Assembly: GCF_001906925.1 (NCBI RefSeq)
Contig: NZ_MRWQ01000014.1
Location: 1 to 64,000, forward strand
From: Domibacillus mangrovi
GTDB taxonomy: Bacteria > Bacillota > Bacilli > Bacillales > Domibacillaceae
DNA: 64,000 bases
Reading direction: 5' to 3'
Below, in pieces: positions 41,690 to 50,745 of the stretch. Under the pieces are notes generated by a model. It did no database searches, was not told the DNA's origin, and was given only the letters and a program-made list of their open reading frames with translations. Position 1 is the stretch's first letter. Every line of letters starts with the position of its first letter. The translations under genes and the position numbers were made by a program.

Positions 41690-42787
41690 ATGGAAAAAGC
41701 GAAAATTAGTGCGTATCAGCTATTCACACTCCTCCTTTTATTTGAACTTGGCAGTGCCTTAGTATATACGCTTGCCAATGGAGCAAAACAAGACGCTTGG
41801 ATGGCCGTTCTCATGGCAATGGTCGGCGGTTTTTGTTTATTTTTTATTCATTACCGCCTTTACTGCTACTATCCGAATCTTCCGCCGATGGAATATATGC
41901 AAATGTTACTAGGACCCGTTTTAGGTAAAATAATCGCTTTCTTGTTTATCCTCTATTTTATGTATGTAGCCGCAACCATATTGCGCGGTTTTGGGGAAAT
42001 GCTTGTCATCAGCGCTTACCCGGCAACACCTATATTTTTCATCAATGCTCTGTTCATTTTGGTGATTATTTATACGGTTTATAAAGGGATTGAAGTCCTC
42101 TCCCGAACGAGTGAAGTGTTATTTTTTGTCGTATCCCTGCTAGCTGTTAGCATCTTTCTGTTAATTATCCTTTCAGGGAATATAAATATGGATAACTTAA
42201 AACCGGTATTCGAAGAAGGGGTTTCGCCGATTATCAAAACCGTTTTCACAGACACATTGTATTTCCCATTTGGACAAATGATTATATTTACGATGATTTT
42301 GCCTTATGTCAATGAACGTAAAAAAGTAAAACGTACCGGATTATTAGCAATCGGAATGAGCGGCTTCGTACTGGCTCTTATTACAGCCATGAACATAAGT
42401 GTTCTTGGAATTGATCGTACTACCCGTTCACCATTTCCTTTTCTAACGACGATCCAAATGATTGAATTAGCCGGGTTTTTAGAGCGTTTAGATGTTTACT
42501 TTATCCTTTTGGTTACCCTCACCGCTTTTGTTAAACTAAGTGTATTTTTCTATGTGACGGTGTTGTCAGTGTCTCATTTATTTCATGTAAAACATCCTTC
42601 CCATCTTGCTTATCCACTGGGAATGGTCGTTTTATTTCTGTCCATGGCTGTCGCAAGCAATTGGACAGAATATAATCAAGAATGGTTTAAAGTTGAATAT
42701 GTGTATATCGACCCCTTATTCCAAGTCATCCTTCCGATTTTTCTTCTCATCGTTGCTTTTTTTAAAAACAGAAAGAAAGCAGTATAG
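41690..42787 (+). CDS. Spore germination permease, GerB family (B subunit)
   Basis: 365-residue integral membrane protein of the APC transporter superfamily with about ten helices: QLFTLLLLFELGSALVYT, the conserved GFGEMLVISAYPATP-type loop and VEYVYIDPLFQVILPIFLL at the end. It carries the presumed germinant-binding site of the receptor. Last gene of the A-C-B operon. Which germinant it senses cannot be read from sequence. Confidence 0.94.
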   Translation: MEKAKISAYQLFTLLLLFELGSALVYTLANGAKQDAWMAVLMAMVGGFCLFFIHYRLYCYYPNLPPMEYMQMLLGPVLGKIIAFLFILYFMYVAATILRGFGEMLVISAYPATPIFFINALFILVIIYTVYKGIEVLSRTSEVLFFVVSLLAVSIFLLIILSGNINMDNLKPVFEEGVSPIIKTVFTDTLYFPFGQMIIFTMILPYVNERKKVKRTGLLAIGMSGFVLALITAMNISVLGIDRTTRSPFPFLTTIQMIELAGFLERLDVYFILLVTLTAFVKLSVFFYVTVLSVSHLFHVKHPSHLAYPLGMVVLFLSMAVASNWTEYNQEWFKVEYVYIDPLFQVILPIFLLIVAFFKNRKKAV

Positions 42788-42853
42788 AAAGAAGAGACCA
42801 TTTCTTTAGCATGGCTATAAATCATCCCACTTTATAATCATTATAAACAGATA

Positions 42854-42956
42854 TTGACTTTCATATATGAAGTGTTATTATGATATTATCAACTAAACGA
42901 TAAAAAAGAGATATCCAGGCGAAGATGGGATATCTCTTTTATCTCAAAAGGAGAAG
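42854..42956 (+). promoter_or_regulatory. Promoter and hairpin leader of the zinc-ribbon peptide gene
   Basis: TTGACT at about 42855 begins a plausible promoter with a TATGAT-like -10 (spacer about 19). Before the ribosome-binding site stands a perfect 13-bp stem, AAAAGAGATATCC/GGATATCTCTTTT (42904-42940) with an 11-base loop. It could be the terminator of the Ger operon or a leader attenuator; sequence alone does not decide. Confidence 0.45.
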
Positions 42957-43076
42957 ATGAGCATGAGCATGAAAAAAATCTGTCCGCATTGCCATACACA
43001 ATTGAAAAAATTAAAGCACAGTACCATTTGTGGATGCGGAGTTAAACTGACGACTGTTGCACAAGCAAAAAAATAG
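42957..43076 (+). CDS. 39-residue zinc-ribbon peptide
   Basis: A short frame with AAAGGAG just upstream. The product contains CPHCHTQLKKLKHSTICGCG, i.e. two Cys pairs (CxxC and CxC) with spacing suited to one zinc ion, followed by VKLTTVAQAKK. A second ATG at 42963 gives better ribosome-binding-site spacing (9 bases) and 37 residues. No family recognised. The ribosome-binding site and four Cys in a compact frame make a real gene likely. Confidence 0.6.
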   Translation: MSMSMKKICPHCHTQLKKLKHSTICGCGVKLTTVAQAKK

Positions 43077-43090
43077 CTGTTATTCCTTAC

Positions 43091-43813
43091 TCATGAAAAT
43101 CGTTCTGGAAAATCAGTAATGATCGCTTCCACAGGAACACCACTTTTCTTTACACGATTCCACTCTTTCATATCGTTAATCGTATAAAGCCGAAGCAGCA
43201 TCCCACTGTCTATTGCCTCTCTTCCATATTCACTAAGCGCAAACGATACTTGCGTATGCAGCGCGGTCAAACCTAGCTTTTTCGCAGCCCTTACGGTTTC
43301 ACGCGGAACGCGCCAAACAAGACCTGCCACTGCAATGTACGGATCAAGTTCAATCACACGGCCAACACTGTCCTGATTAAAGGATGAAATAATCACTCTT
43401 CCTCTCATATTATATAAGTCAATCAACTCAAGAACTTTTTGCTCGATACCGTAATATGGCACTTTATTCGTTTTTAATTCAATATTAATTTGCAGAGTAT
43501 TTCCCGTTGCCCATGTCAAAAATTCATCCAGCGTTAGGATTTTTTCGCCTGCAAATTTGGGATGGAACCAGCTTCCTGCATCAAGTTCCGCCACCTGTGC
43601 ATATGTCATTCGCTCAATGGCCCCTTTTCCATTCGTCGTTCGGTTGACCGTTTCATCATGAATGACCACAATTTCACCGTCTTTCGTCATTTGCACATCA
43701 AGCTCAATGCCATCTGCACCTAAACGAACCGCCGCTTCAAACGCCGCCATCGTATTTTCCGGATGCGTGCCGCTTGCACCCCGGTGAGCGAAAATAGCAG
43801 GTTTTTTGTTCAT
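43091..43813 (-). CDS. Glycerophosphodiester phosphodiesterase
   Basis: GDPD TIM-barrel enzyme of 240 residues that hydrolyses glycerophosphodiesters to glycerol-3-phosphate and an alcohol. AHRGASGTHPENTMAAFE (about 9-26) holds catalytic His/Arg/Glu; GIELDVQMTKDGEIVVIHDE holds the metal Glu/Asp and second His. No signal peptide, so cytosolic (UgpQ-like). Repeat copy E lies only 20 bp upstream of the start codon, so the native promoter is displaced or supplied by the repeat. Confidence 0.93.
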   Translation of the reverse strand: MNKKPAIFAHRGASGTHPENTMAAFEAAVRLGADGIELDVQMTKDGEIVVIHDETVNRTTNGKGAIERMTYAQVAELDAGSWFHPKFAGEKILTLDEFLTWATGNTLQINIELKTNKVPYYGIEQKVLELIDLYNMRGRVIISSFNQDSVGRVIELDPYIAVAGLVWRVPRETVRAAKKLGLTALHTQVSFALSEYGREAIDSGMLLRLYTINDMKEWNRVKKSGVPVEAIITDFPERFS

Positions 43814-43832
43814 TTATTCTCATCCCTTTCAC

Positions 43833-43987
43833 ATAATGTGAAACTTCCATCAGTGGAGGGGTTTTGTTTGTCCTCTATTGATGGTTAGTTAAAGCAATCG
43901 GGCCTTTACGCGCAGTTAGCCACCCCCTTCTTCGATTCTTCAAAGTCTTAATGTCGGTGGTTTTACTGCCTGTTAATCCGCGATAAA
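43833..43987 (-). mobile_element. Type-1 element, copy E, compact form (155 bp)
   Basis: Same ends (GTGAAACTTCC... and GCGATAAA), the first hairpin, the AATCGGGC segment and the GCAGTTA/TTACTGC region, but the GGCGCCGCG-containing middle of the full form is absent. Copy H shares this layout and length, so it is a subfamily rather than a random deletion. Confidence 0.65.
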
Positions 43988-44117
43988 TGTCTATACGGTT
44001 ATCTTACGTGAAAAAAGAAAAGAAGTCACAATTGTGGCAATTGATAAGAATGACCGTACCATTCTTATAAAAAACAGAAATGGACAAATTATAGACGAGT
44101 ATACGATGACAATATAA
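43988..44117 (+). pseudogene. C-terminal fragment of an unidentified coding sequence
   Basis: Directly after copy E the plus strand is open for about 42 codons to TAA: VYTVILREKRKEVTIVAIDK then NDRTILIKNRNGQIIDEYTM. It has no start signal and is followed by a plus-strand terminator, so it looks like the tail of a gene whose front was lost or disconnected. Family not recognised. Confidence 0.4.
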
Positions 44118-44122
44118 AAAGA

Positions 44123-44155
44123 GATCTTGCCGTATATGTCTGCAAGATCGTTTTC
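44123..44155 (+). terminator. Terminator after the orphan coding fragment
   Basis: GATCTTGC and GCAAGATC enclose 11 bases and are followed by GTTTTC, six bases after the fragment's stop codon. Confidence 0.6.
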
Positions 44156-44184
44156 ACTATATATTCTACATTCACACTCAAAAC

Positions 44185-45381
44185 TTATTTTTTTATCTTA
44201 ATAAAAAGCACTTTTAAATACTGGCCTTCTGGAAACTCATCAATCGTCCGAAAATCATCTGGTAGCGTATACTGCTCTAGAATAGAATAAGCGACTCCTT
44301 TTTCTTTGCAGGCATCTTTAATAAAACCTTTAAACCTTTTCAAATCAACGGCGCTGCTATTGGTCGATGCCACAATTACACCGTTATTTTTCGTTAAATC
44401 AATCGTTTCTTTCAACAGTTTTATATAATCTTTTGCTGCGCTGAACGTACGCTTTTTCGTTTTCGCAAAACTCGGCGGATCGACAACGACCAGGTCAAAT
44501 GTCCGCTTTTTCCGTGCTGCATACTTAAAATATTGAAACACATCGTCAACGACAATTTCATGTTCGCCAGCACGTAGATCATTTACCTCAAACTGCTCGA
44601 TTGTTTTGGCACGGCTTCGGTTTGCTACATCAACACTTGTTGTCTTTTTTGCCCCCCCAAGAGCCGAGCAAACGGAAAATGCGCCTGTGTATGAAAACAT
44701 ATTGAGCATTTCCGCATCTTTTGAATAGCGTTCGCGAATCGCTTTTCTTACATCGCGCTGATCGAGAAAAATCCCTGTCATAGCACCATCATTTAAATCG
44801 ACTGCAAAATTCACACCATTCTCCTTAACAATAATCGGGAATTCGCCTCGTTCACCCGCAACAAAATCATCATCTTCTATATACTTCCCTTTTTGATCAA
44901 ACCGCTTTTTCTCATAGATTCCTATATAATCAACCTTCTCTTTCATCGCAGCGAGAATATCCTCTCGGAATGAATAAATCCCGAGACTGTACCAGTGAAT
45001 GACGTAAAAACCGGCATAATAATCAATAATGAGCCCGCCAACACCATCCCCTTCTCCATTGAAGACGCGAAATGCCGTCGTGCCGGGATCATTGAACAAA
45101 TGCTGGCGCTGCTTCAGTGCTATTTCGATTTTTTTCACAAAAAAAGTGGCATCAATGTACTCCTCTGGTTCACGAGTAATCACCCATCCCACACCTTTAT
45201 TTTGCACACCATAATAACCTGTGCCAATGTAGTTTTTCTTCTCATCAAGAATACGGATAATCATTCCTTCTTCTTTGAGTACTTTACTGTTTTCTACTGC
45301 GTCTTTTTCAATAAGCGGGTACCCTTTTCGGAGCTGCACCGCCGCTATTTTATTCACTTTCACATTTACGATTGTTTTCAT
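44185..45381 (-). CDS. Class I SAM-dependent rRNA methyltransferase (RlmI/RlmK family)
   Basis: A 398-residue protein with an N-terminal PUA domain (VKVNKIAAVQLRKGYPLIEK to about 90) and a C-terminal Rossmann methyltransferase: NMFSYTGAFSV is the SAM motif, and VVVDPPSFAKTKK the catalytic DPPxF motif. This is the YwbD/RlmI-like arrangement for 23S rRNA cytosine methylation; the exact nucleotide is not determined by sequence. ATG 45381 is used because GTGGGGG precedes it. Confidence 0.9.
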   Translation of the reverse strand: MKTIVNVKVNKIAAVQLRKGYPLIEKDAVENSKVLKEEGMIIRILDEKKNYIGTGYYGVQNKGVGWVITREPEEYIDATFFVKKIEIALKQRQHLFNDPGTTAFRVFNGEGDGVGGLIIDYYAGFYVIHWYSLGIYSFREDILAAMKEKVDYIGIYEKKRFDQKGKYIEDDDFVAGERGEFPIIVKENGVNFAVDLNDGAMTGIFLDQRDVRKAIRERYSKDAEMLNMFSYTGAFSVCSALGGAKKTTSVDVANRSRAKTIEQFEVNDLRAGEHEIVVDDVFQYFKYAARKKRTFDLVVVDPPSFAKTKKRTFSAAKDYIKLLKETIDLTKNNGVIVASTNSSAVDLKRFKGFIKDACKEKGVAYSILEQYTLPDDFRTIDEFPEGQYLKVLFIKIKK

Positions 45382-45493
45382 TAGGGCCCCCACAAGCTTT
45401 TTCTTTATCTTATCAAAGTTCACATAAAAACGGCATCTATTCTTCTTATGTTACAATGAAAAAAACGGTATTGAAGGGATTTGGTGAGCTTTA

Positions 45494-46798
45494 ATGAAAA
45501 TGATAGCGGGTTCCTTGCAATGGGCTGTATTTTTAATTGCTTCATCTATCGCTGCACCGGTCGCCATTGCAGCGCTTTTTCACTTGAATGATGTGGATAC
45601 AGCCTTCTTTATTCAACGAACGATACTTGTTCTTGGCATCGCCGGTATTTTGCAAAGCTTGTTTGGCCATAAACTTCCCATTAATGAAGGACCCGCCGGA
45701 TTATGGTGGGGCGTGTTTACCATTTACGCGGGATTCATTGGTGTATTATACACGACCGCAGATGCTACACTGCAAGTATTGCAAAGCGGCATGCTTTATA
45801 GCGGTGTGCTCTTTATTTTATTCGCTGTTACTGGCCTCATGAACCGGATGAAAAGGCTGTTTACACCCACCATCACATTCGTGTATTTACTGCTGCTTGT
45901 CTTGCAGCTAAGCGGCACGTTTGTCAAAGGAATGATGGGCCTGCCAAATGAATCTGGCAAAGTCGATGGTCTCGTTATTTTAGGAAGCTTGATTACAATA
46001 ATCGTCACGTTCTGGATAAGCGGTCACCGTAATGCTCTGTTGCAAAGATACTCTGTTTTGATCGCCATTTTTGCAGGCTGGCTCGTGTTTCTTCTTCTTC
46101 AAGAAGCAGATGTGCCCGTTTTCAATGGGCAGGCGGTTTTATCCATTCCAGATGTTTTCGTTTTTGGCCCACCCATTTTCGAACCTGGTATGATGATCAC
46201 ATCATTTTTCATTACACTGTTATTAATCGCCAATATGATGGCATCCATCCGTGTCATGGAAGGGACATTAAAAAGGGAATTTCATGAAGAAGTGTCAAAT
46301 CGGGTGAAACAAGCCGGTATTTTCGCCGGAATCAATCATTTTATCGCCGGCGCTTTTTCAGCTGTCGGACCAGTACCTATTTCTGGAGCAGCCGGATTCG
46401 TGTCTGCAACGAAAACGCGCGCGTTGCTGCCGTTTATTTTTGGTTGTCTGCTCGTCATCATCGTCACCTTTTTCCCGACAGCTATGCTATTACTATCGTC
46501 ACTGCCTGCTCCTGTTGCGTATGCCGTTACATTTGTTATTTTCACTGGCATGGTTCGCATGGCTTTTCATGAACTTGCCAGTGAAAATAACACAGAACAG
46601 TGGCTTAAAGTCACGGCAATTGGGTTAATGACTGGAGTCGGCTTCATGTTTCTGCCGCCCGACAGCGTCGCTGAACTACCTGCCGCAATCGCCGCTTCAC
46701 TTTCAAATGGACTTATTACTGGAACCGTCGTGGCGCTCACATATGAACAGTGGCTGATCTGGCGAAATGCGAGACTGAATGGGCAGAAAAACGGTTGA
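45494..46798 (+). CDS. Xanthine/uracil permease family transporter
   Basis: NCS2/NAT-type nucleobase:cation symporter, 434 residues, twelve or more hydrophobic segments. QSLFGHKLPINEGPAGLWWG corresponds to the family's N-terminal substrate region; GAFSAVGPVPISGAAGFVSATK is the region that in bacterial homologues carries the NAT signature, here somewhat divergent, as in B. subtilis YwdJ. Purine or pyrimidine uptake is inferred; specificity unknown. It has its own terminator. Confidence 0.82.
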   Translation: MKMIAGSLQWAVFLIASSIAAPVAIAALFHLNDVDTAFFIQRTILVLGIAGILQSLFGHKLPINEGPAGLWWGVFTIYAGFIGVLYTTADATLQVLQSGMLYSGVLFILFAVTGLMNRMKRLFTPTITFVYLLLLVLQLSGTFVKGMMGLPNESGKVDGLVILGSLITIIVTFWISGHRNALLQRYSVLIAIFAGWLVFLLLQEADVPVFNGQAVLSIPDVFVFGPPIFEPGMMITSFFITLLLIANMMASIRVMEGTLKREFHEEVSNRVKQAGIFAGINHFIAGAFSAVGPVPISGAAGFVSATKTRALLPFIFGCLLVIIVTFFPTAMLLLSSLPAPVAYAVTFVIFTGMVRMAFHELASENNTEQWLKVTAIGLMTGVGFMFLPPDSVAELPAAIAASLSNGLITGTVVALTYEQWLIWRNARLNGQKNG

Positions 46799-46804
46799 GC
46801 AGGC

Positions 46805-46846
46805 AGAAAAAGCGACCTTTGCATTCTATGGAAGGTCGCTTTTTCT
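46805..46846. terminator. Bidirectional terminator after the permease
   Basis: AGAAAAAGCGACCTT and AAGGTCGCTTTTTCT form a 15-bp stem with a 12-base loop, between the converging permease and topB genes. Confidence 0.9.
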
Positions 46847-46894
46847 ACGTTTTGCTTCAATTTGATATATTATTCTAGAATCAGAGGACAAGCT

Positions 46895-49057
46895 CTATTT
46901 ATTGAATTCCATTCTCCAACTGTAATACTCATTATCATCATTTTTTTCGTATCGCATATTCGCGTCGAATTTATTTCCTTTTTTGCTTGTTAATCCCTTT
47001 ACTGTCACCACTCCATTTTTCAGCAGTGATTTCACCATCGTTTTCGTCGGTTTTTTCTTCATCGCGGCTAAATACTTGTCACTTTTCCAAATAACAAACT
47101 TACAGCCACTTTTCCAATTGCTGCATCCAAACCCTTTTTGTCCCTCAATGACGGCATGTCCACAAACAGGGCATTTCCCTAGTACTTCATTTGTTTTGTG
47201 CTGCGTCACAATCTCATTAATTGTTATATCTTGTTCGTTCTTGATCTTCTGTACAGACTTCGCAGTAAATTCAAAGATGACCTGTAAAAACTCTTCTTTG
47301 CTGAATCTTCTTTTTTCGATATCAAACAATGATTTTTCTAATCGTCCTGTAAATTCTAGATCAAACAAATCTTTAATTGGAAACGTCTCAACCAACTTTC
47401 TGCCTAATTGTGTGCAAAACAGATTTTTATTTTCAGCCGTGATATATCCAACATCTTTTAATTTTTTAATCGTTTCAGCTCTCGTCGCTGGTGTTCCTAT
47501 GCTAAAGCCACTTAAAATCGCATTTATAGTTTCTTCACTTTCTTCATTGCTGTCGTAATTTTTACCACATGTCTCCATTACTCGCAGTAATGTTCTTTCC
47601 GTGTGCTGTTTTGGTGGTTTTGTCACATGTGATGTCATTTCATGATGGATCAAATCAACATGATCATTGATCTGAACGAGCGGTAAAATCGTATCTTTCG
47701 ATTGAACTTTCTCTACCTTTTTCCAGCCTTCTACAAGCTGTACCTTTCCCTTCGATACAAATAAACCTTTTAAATCTATGTTTTTCATTTTCGTTTCAAT
47801 TCTTGTTTCTTCATACTCTGCGACAGGCATAAACTGCATAATCAATCTATTTTTTATCGCTGTATATACTTGTTCTTCATCGATAGTCAGCTTTTTAGGT
47901 TTCAAATAAGTAGGAACAATGGCGCTATGACTTTCTACTTTTGAATTATCAAATATCCTTTTAGACTTCACAAATTTGATTTCATTTTTATATGGTAAGT
48001 CTTCCGTTAACGTTTCTAACACCTTTGCTGTTTTACTAACGAGACTTTCTTCTAAAGCCACACTGGAAGTCCTTGGATACGTAATAAACTTTTTTTCATA
48101 CAAAGATTGGGCTACTTTTAATACTTTATCTGATGTCCATCCTTTATATTTGTTCGTAATATACCCTTGCAAATTAGATAGATTAAATAAATACGGTGGA
48201 TACTCTTTTTTCTTCTGTACTTGCTTATTATGAATAATGGCTGATTGATCTATTAACGCCTGTTGAATCGCTTCTAACGTTTCTTTCCTTTTAAACTTCT
48301 CTTCTTTTCCCTCAACGTATGTTCCTTCATATTCGTGTTCATCTTTTGTTTTAAACGTAGCTTGAAGTTTAAAATAATTTTCCGGAACAAAGTTCTCAAT
48401 TTCTTTATCCCGATCATAGATAACCTTTAATGTTGGCAATAATACTCGCCCTATATTTAAGGCCTTTCCCTTCCCTTTTTGATATTTAAGAGTCGCTACT
48501 GATGTTAAGTTTATTCCAATTGTCCAATCTGCCCATTGACGGCTAACTCCCGCATCTTGTAAAGGCCTGAGTTCTGAATTTAACTTCATATTTTCTAGCC
48601 CTTTCATAACCTCAGCCGGCGTCCATTCATTTAATAATAACCGGTAAACATCTTTATCTGTTCCGAGATTATAAATGATACTGTCCCCTATTATTTGGCC
48701 TTCTCGATCATAATCACACGCAGAAATAATAGTGTCTACATCTCGACGTTTCATTAAGCTTTGAATAATCTTTAATTGCTTCCCTGCGCCTCTATCTGGC
48801 TTTTCTCTATTTTTCGGATCACTTTTTACTTTATATTTAAACATTGGAGGAATAAACGGAAAGTTCTCCATTTTCCATGTAGACATGTTGTCATCATAAT
48901 CTTTTGCATCGTATAGTTGAAGCAAGTGACCAAACGCCCATGTAACAATATAGCCGTTTCCTTCGAAATAACCGTCTTGTCGATTTTTTATTTTCAGTGC
49001 ATCTGCAATATTCTTAGATACAGATGGCTTTTCTGCTAAAATTAATACAAGTCCCAT
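46895..49057 (-). CDS. topB: DNA topoisomerase III
   Basis: Type IA topoisomerase, 720 residues, that unlinks DNA by single-strand passage. The N-terminal TOPRIM has ILAEKPSVSKNIA and SACDYDREGQIIG; the catalytic Tyr lies in ITYPRTSS near residue 330. A C-terminal zinc-ribbon (CPVCGH...GCSNWKSGCKF) follows. The Bacillus and Staphylococcus TopB length fits. GGGGGAT stands upstream of the start. No plasmid or ICE genes are beside it, so it is likely the chromosomal housekeeping copy. Confidence 0.95.
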   Translation of the reverse strand: MGLVLILAEKPSVSKNIADALKIKNRQDGYFEGNGYIVTWAFGHLLQLYDAKDYDDNMSTWKMENFPFIPPMFKYKVKSDPKNREKPDRGAGKQLKIIQSLMKRRDVDTIISACDYDREGQIIGDSIIYNLGTDKDVYRLLLNEWTPAEVMKGLENMKLNSELRPLQDAGVSRQWADWTIGINLTSVATLKYQKGKGKALNIGRVLLPTLKVIYDRDKEIENFVPENYFKLQATFKTKDEHEYEGTYVEGKEEKFKRKETLEAIQQALIDQSAIIHNKQVQKKKEYPPYLFNLSNLQGYITNKYKGWTSDKVLKVAQSLYEKKFITYPRTSSVALEESLVSKTAKVLETLTEDLPYKNEIKFVKSKRIFDNSKVESHSAIVPTYLKPKKLTIDEEQVYTAIKNRLIMQFMPVAEYEETRIETKMKNIDLKGLFVSKGKVQLVEGWKKVEKVQSKDTILPLVQINDHVDLIHHEMTSHVTKPPKQHTERTLLRVMETCGKNYDSNEESEETINAILSGFSIGTPATRAETIKKLKDVGYITAENKNLFCTQLGRKLVETFPIKDLFDLEFTGRLEKSLFDIEKRRFSKEEFLQVIFEFTAKSVQKIKNEQDITINEIVTQHKTNEVLGKCPVCGHAVIEGQKGFGCSNWKSGCKFVIWKSDKYLAAMKKKPTKTMVKSLLKNGVVTVKGLTSKKGNKFDANMRYEKNDDNEYYSWRMEFNK

Positions 49058-49385
49058 TTACGAGGTTCATCCCCCTTTATTGTATATTTTTAAAGATATA
49101 ATCCTTATTCGACTTTTTTATAAAGTGAAACTTCATTCAATGGAGAGTTTAGAGATATTTATTGACTAAGTCATGAAATATGGTTCACCTTACTCATATT
49201 GTTTTGTCGTCCAATATTAAAAAAGTAAGAAGTAATTATACAGACGAAAGTTAAAACCATACAAAGTTACAATCTACGATAGGAGATAATCCATCTCTCA
49301 ATATTCCAAAGTACCACTTTTAATTTTCTCATCCTTTATTATATTCGACTATTTATTTTAATAAGTCGAACGTAAATTTTGTAAA
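49058..49385. other. Gene-free intergenic region with a repeat fragment
   Basis: This AT-rich stretch between topB and the TetR gene has no credible open frame. It contains only the end fragment of a type-1 repeat (copy F). Nothing else is recognisable. Confidence 0.6.
49120..49150 (-). repeat. Type-1 repeat, copy F, end fragment
   Basis: ATAAAGTGAAACTTCATTC is followed by AATGGAGAG, after which similarity to the type-1 family stops; the other end is missing. Confidence 0.6.
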
Positions 49386-49952
49386 TTATTTTTTGATTGG
49401 AAGTCCTTTCAAAAACGTTTTAATCATCATGTGAAAACTTTCATCAAGATTGAGCGGCAGACCGAATCCTCCTGTCTGCTCAATGGACGTGAAACCGTGA
49501 AGCATGCTGCGCAGTCCTCGCACCATATGGAGAGTTGTTTCTTCATCCAGTTCATATACAGCCAGCACTTGAACAACAATCTGCACGACTTTTTCCTGCG
49601 CTTCCTTTAAATCAGGTGCGTGAAGATACGGTGCGCGAAACGTCGCTTCGTACAAACCCCGGTGTTGACGCGCAAAGTAAACATACGCCAGGCTGAGCGC
49701 ATACACTGCGTCATCGCCCGAGAGTCCGACGGCGGCTCTAATCATTTGTTCATATAATTTTCCACAGCCTAATACAGCCAGCCTCTGTTTCAACTCTGAT
49801 AGACCGCCTATATGGTTATATAAAGAGGGAGGACGAATTGATAATGCTTTGGCCAGTTTTCCAATTGATAAGTCTTCATAACCATCCCGATCAATTATTT
49901 CAACTGCTTTTTGCAAAACGGTATCTACATCTATGCCTGCTCTTGGTGCCAT
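49386..49952 (-). CDS. TetR-family transcriptional repressor with WHG-type domain
   Basis: 188 residues: N-terminal HTH (AVEIIDRDGYEDLSIGKLAK and LSIRPPSLYNHIG, about 15-50) and a C-terminal ligand domain with the TetR_C WHG-like pattern (MVRGLRSMLHGFTSIEQTGGFG). It follows the MBL hydrolase gene by 10 bp and a palindromic site overlies their common promoter, so self-regulation is likely. Ligand unknown. Confidence 0.88.
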   Translation of the reverse strand: MAPRAGIDVDTVLQKAVEIIDRDGYEDLSIGKLAKALSIRPPSLYNHIGGLSELKQRLAVLGCGKLYEQMIRAAVGLSGDDAVYALSLAYVYFARQHRGLYEATFRAPYLHAPDLKEAQEKVVQIVVQVLAVYELDEETTLHMVRGLRSMLHGFTSIEQTGGFGLPLNLDESFHMMIKTFLKGLPIKK

Positions 49953-49962
49953 TCCAATGTCC

Positions 49963-50670
49963 TCATTTCATCTTTTTTTCTGCGTCCATTATTGCCTGTT
50001 CTATTACTTTCATAGGCTGCTCCAGCATCTCTCCATGACCAACTGCCAGAATGGAAGGCTGAAACGAATATAAATTCTTTGCGCTGTCAATCGCAGTTTG
50101 CTTATCCCATGTCGCAAGTGCCGGGAATGGGAAGAACGGTTTTACTGTACCACTCACCGCCATGCCGCCTCTCGTCTGAAAAGCATCGCCAGCAATTAAA
50201 CCGCGGTTCCGACTGTCGATAAACGACATCGAACCTGGCGTATGTCCCGGAGAATAAATCGCTTCAAGTGATCCTATCCGGTCTCCTTCTTTCAACAGAA
50301 TATCCGGCCGTGTCTTCATTTTTTTCGGCACGCCGCCCTTCACCGGCTTCTGTGCTTCTTCCCGATCTATCGATACGTCACCACCAAGCAGCCGTGCATC
50401 CCGCTCAGATATATAAACGGGCACATCCGGTAAAAATCCTTTTAACACGTCAACTGCTCCAATATGATCTTCATGCGCATGTGTCAACACGATATGTTTG
50501 ATCGGCTTTTCAAGTTTTTTCATTATTTTCATAATGCCTTTCGCGCTGTAGGGTAGCGCCGCATCGACAAGCGTCAGCGATGTTTCTTCTTCAACAATAT
50601 AACAGTTAACTGGAAAAAAATGCGGCATGAATGACAGCTGATAGAACGACCCAATTTTCGTAAGACGCAT
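49963..50670 (-). CDS. MBL-fold metallo-hydrolase
   Basis: A 235-residue metallo-beta-lactamase-fold enzyme: LTHAHEDHIGAVD near residue 60 is the dinuclear metal motif, YSPGHTPGSMSF and IAGDAFQTRGG supply the remaining ligands, and VGHGEML the last His. I take ATG 50670 with AAGGGGAAG upstream rather than TTG 50691. In one operon with its TetR regulator; such pairs often deal with lactones or other toxic esters (inference). Confidence 0.88.
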   Translation of the reverse strand: MRLTKIGSFYQLSFMPHFFPVNCYIVEEETSLTLVDAALPYSAKGIMKIMKKLEKPIKHIVLTHAHEDHIGAVDVLKGFLPDVPVYISERDARLLGGDVSIDREEAQKPVKGGVPKKMKTRPDILLKEGDRIGSLEAIYSPGHTPGSMSFIDSRNRGLIAGDAFQTRGGMAVSGTVKPFFPFPALATWDKQTAIDSAKNLYSFQPSILAVGHGEMLEQPMKVIEQAIMDAEKKMK

Positions 50671-50709
50671 ATTTCTTCCCCTTTCCTTCAATTAACTAAT
50701 TTAATTAAT

Positions 50710-50738
50710 ATAATAACTAATGATATTAGTTATTACAA
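50710..50738 (-). promoter_or_regulatory. Promoter and TetR operator of the MBL-tetR operon
   Basis: On the minus strand -35 TTGTAA (50733-50738), 17 bases, -10 TATTAT (50710-50715). A 23-base palindrome, AATAACTAAT-GAT-ATTAGTTATT at 50712-50734, fills the space between and overlaps both boxes, the classical position for TetR repression. Confidence 0.7.
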
Positions 50739-50745
50739 CAAAAAA

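Noticed and set aside
46983-47558. 191-codon plus-strand frame within topB
   Set aside because: Antisense to the conserved TopB C-terminal zinc-ribbon and core; Phe/Ser/Leu-rich shadow.
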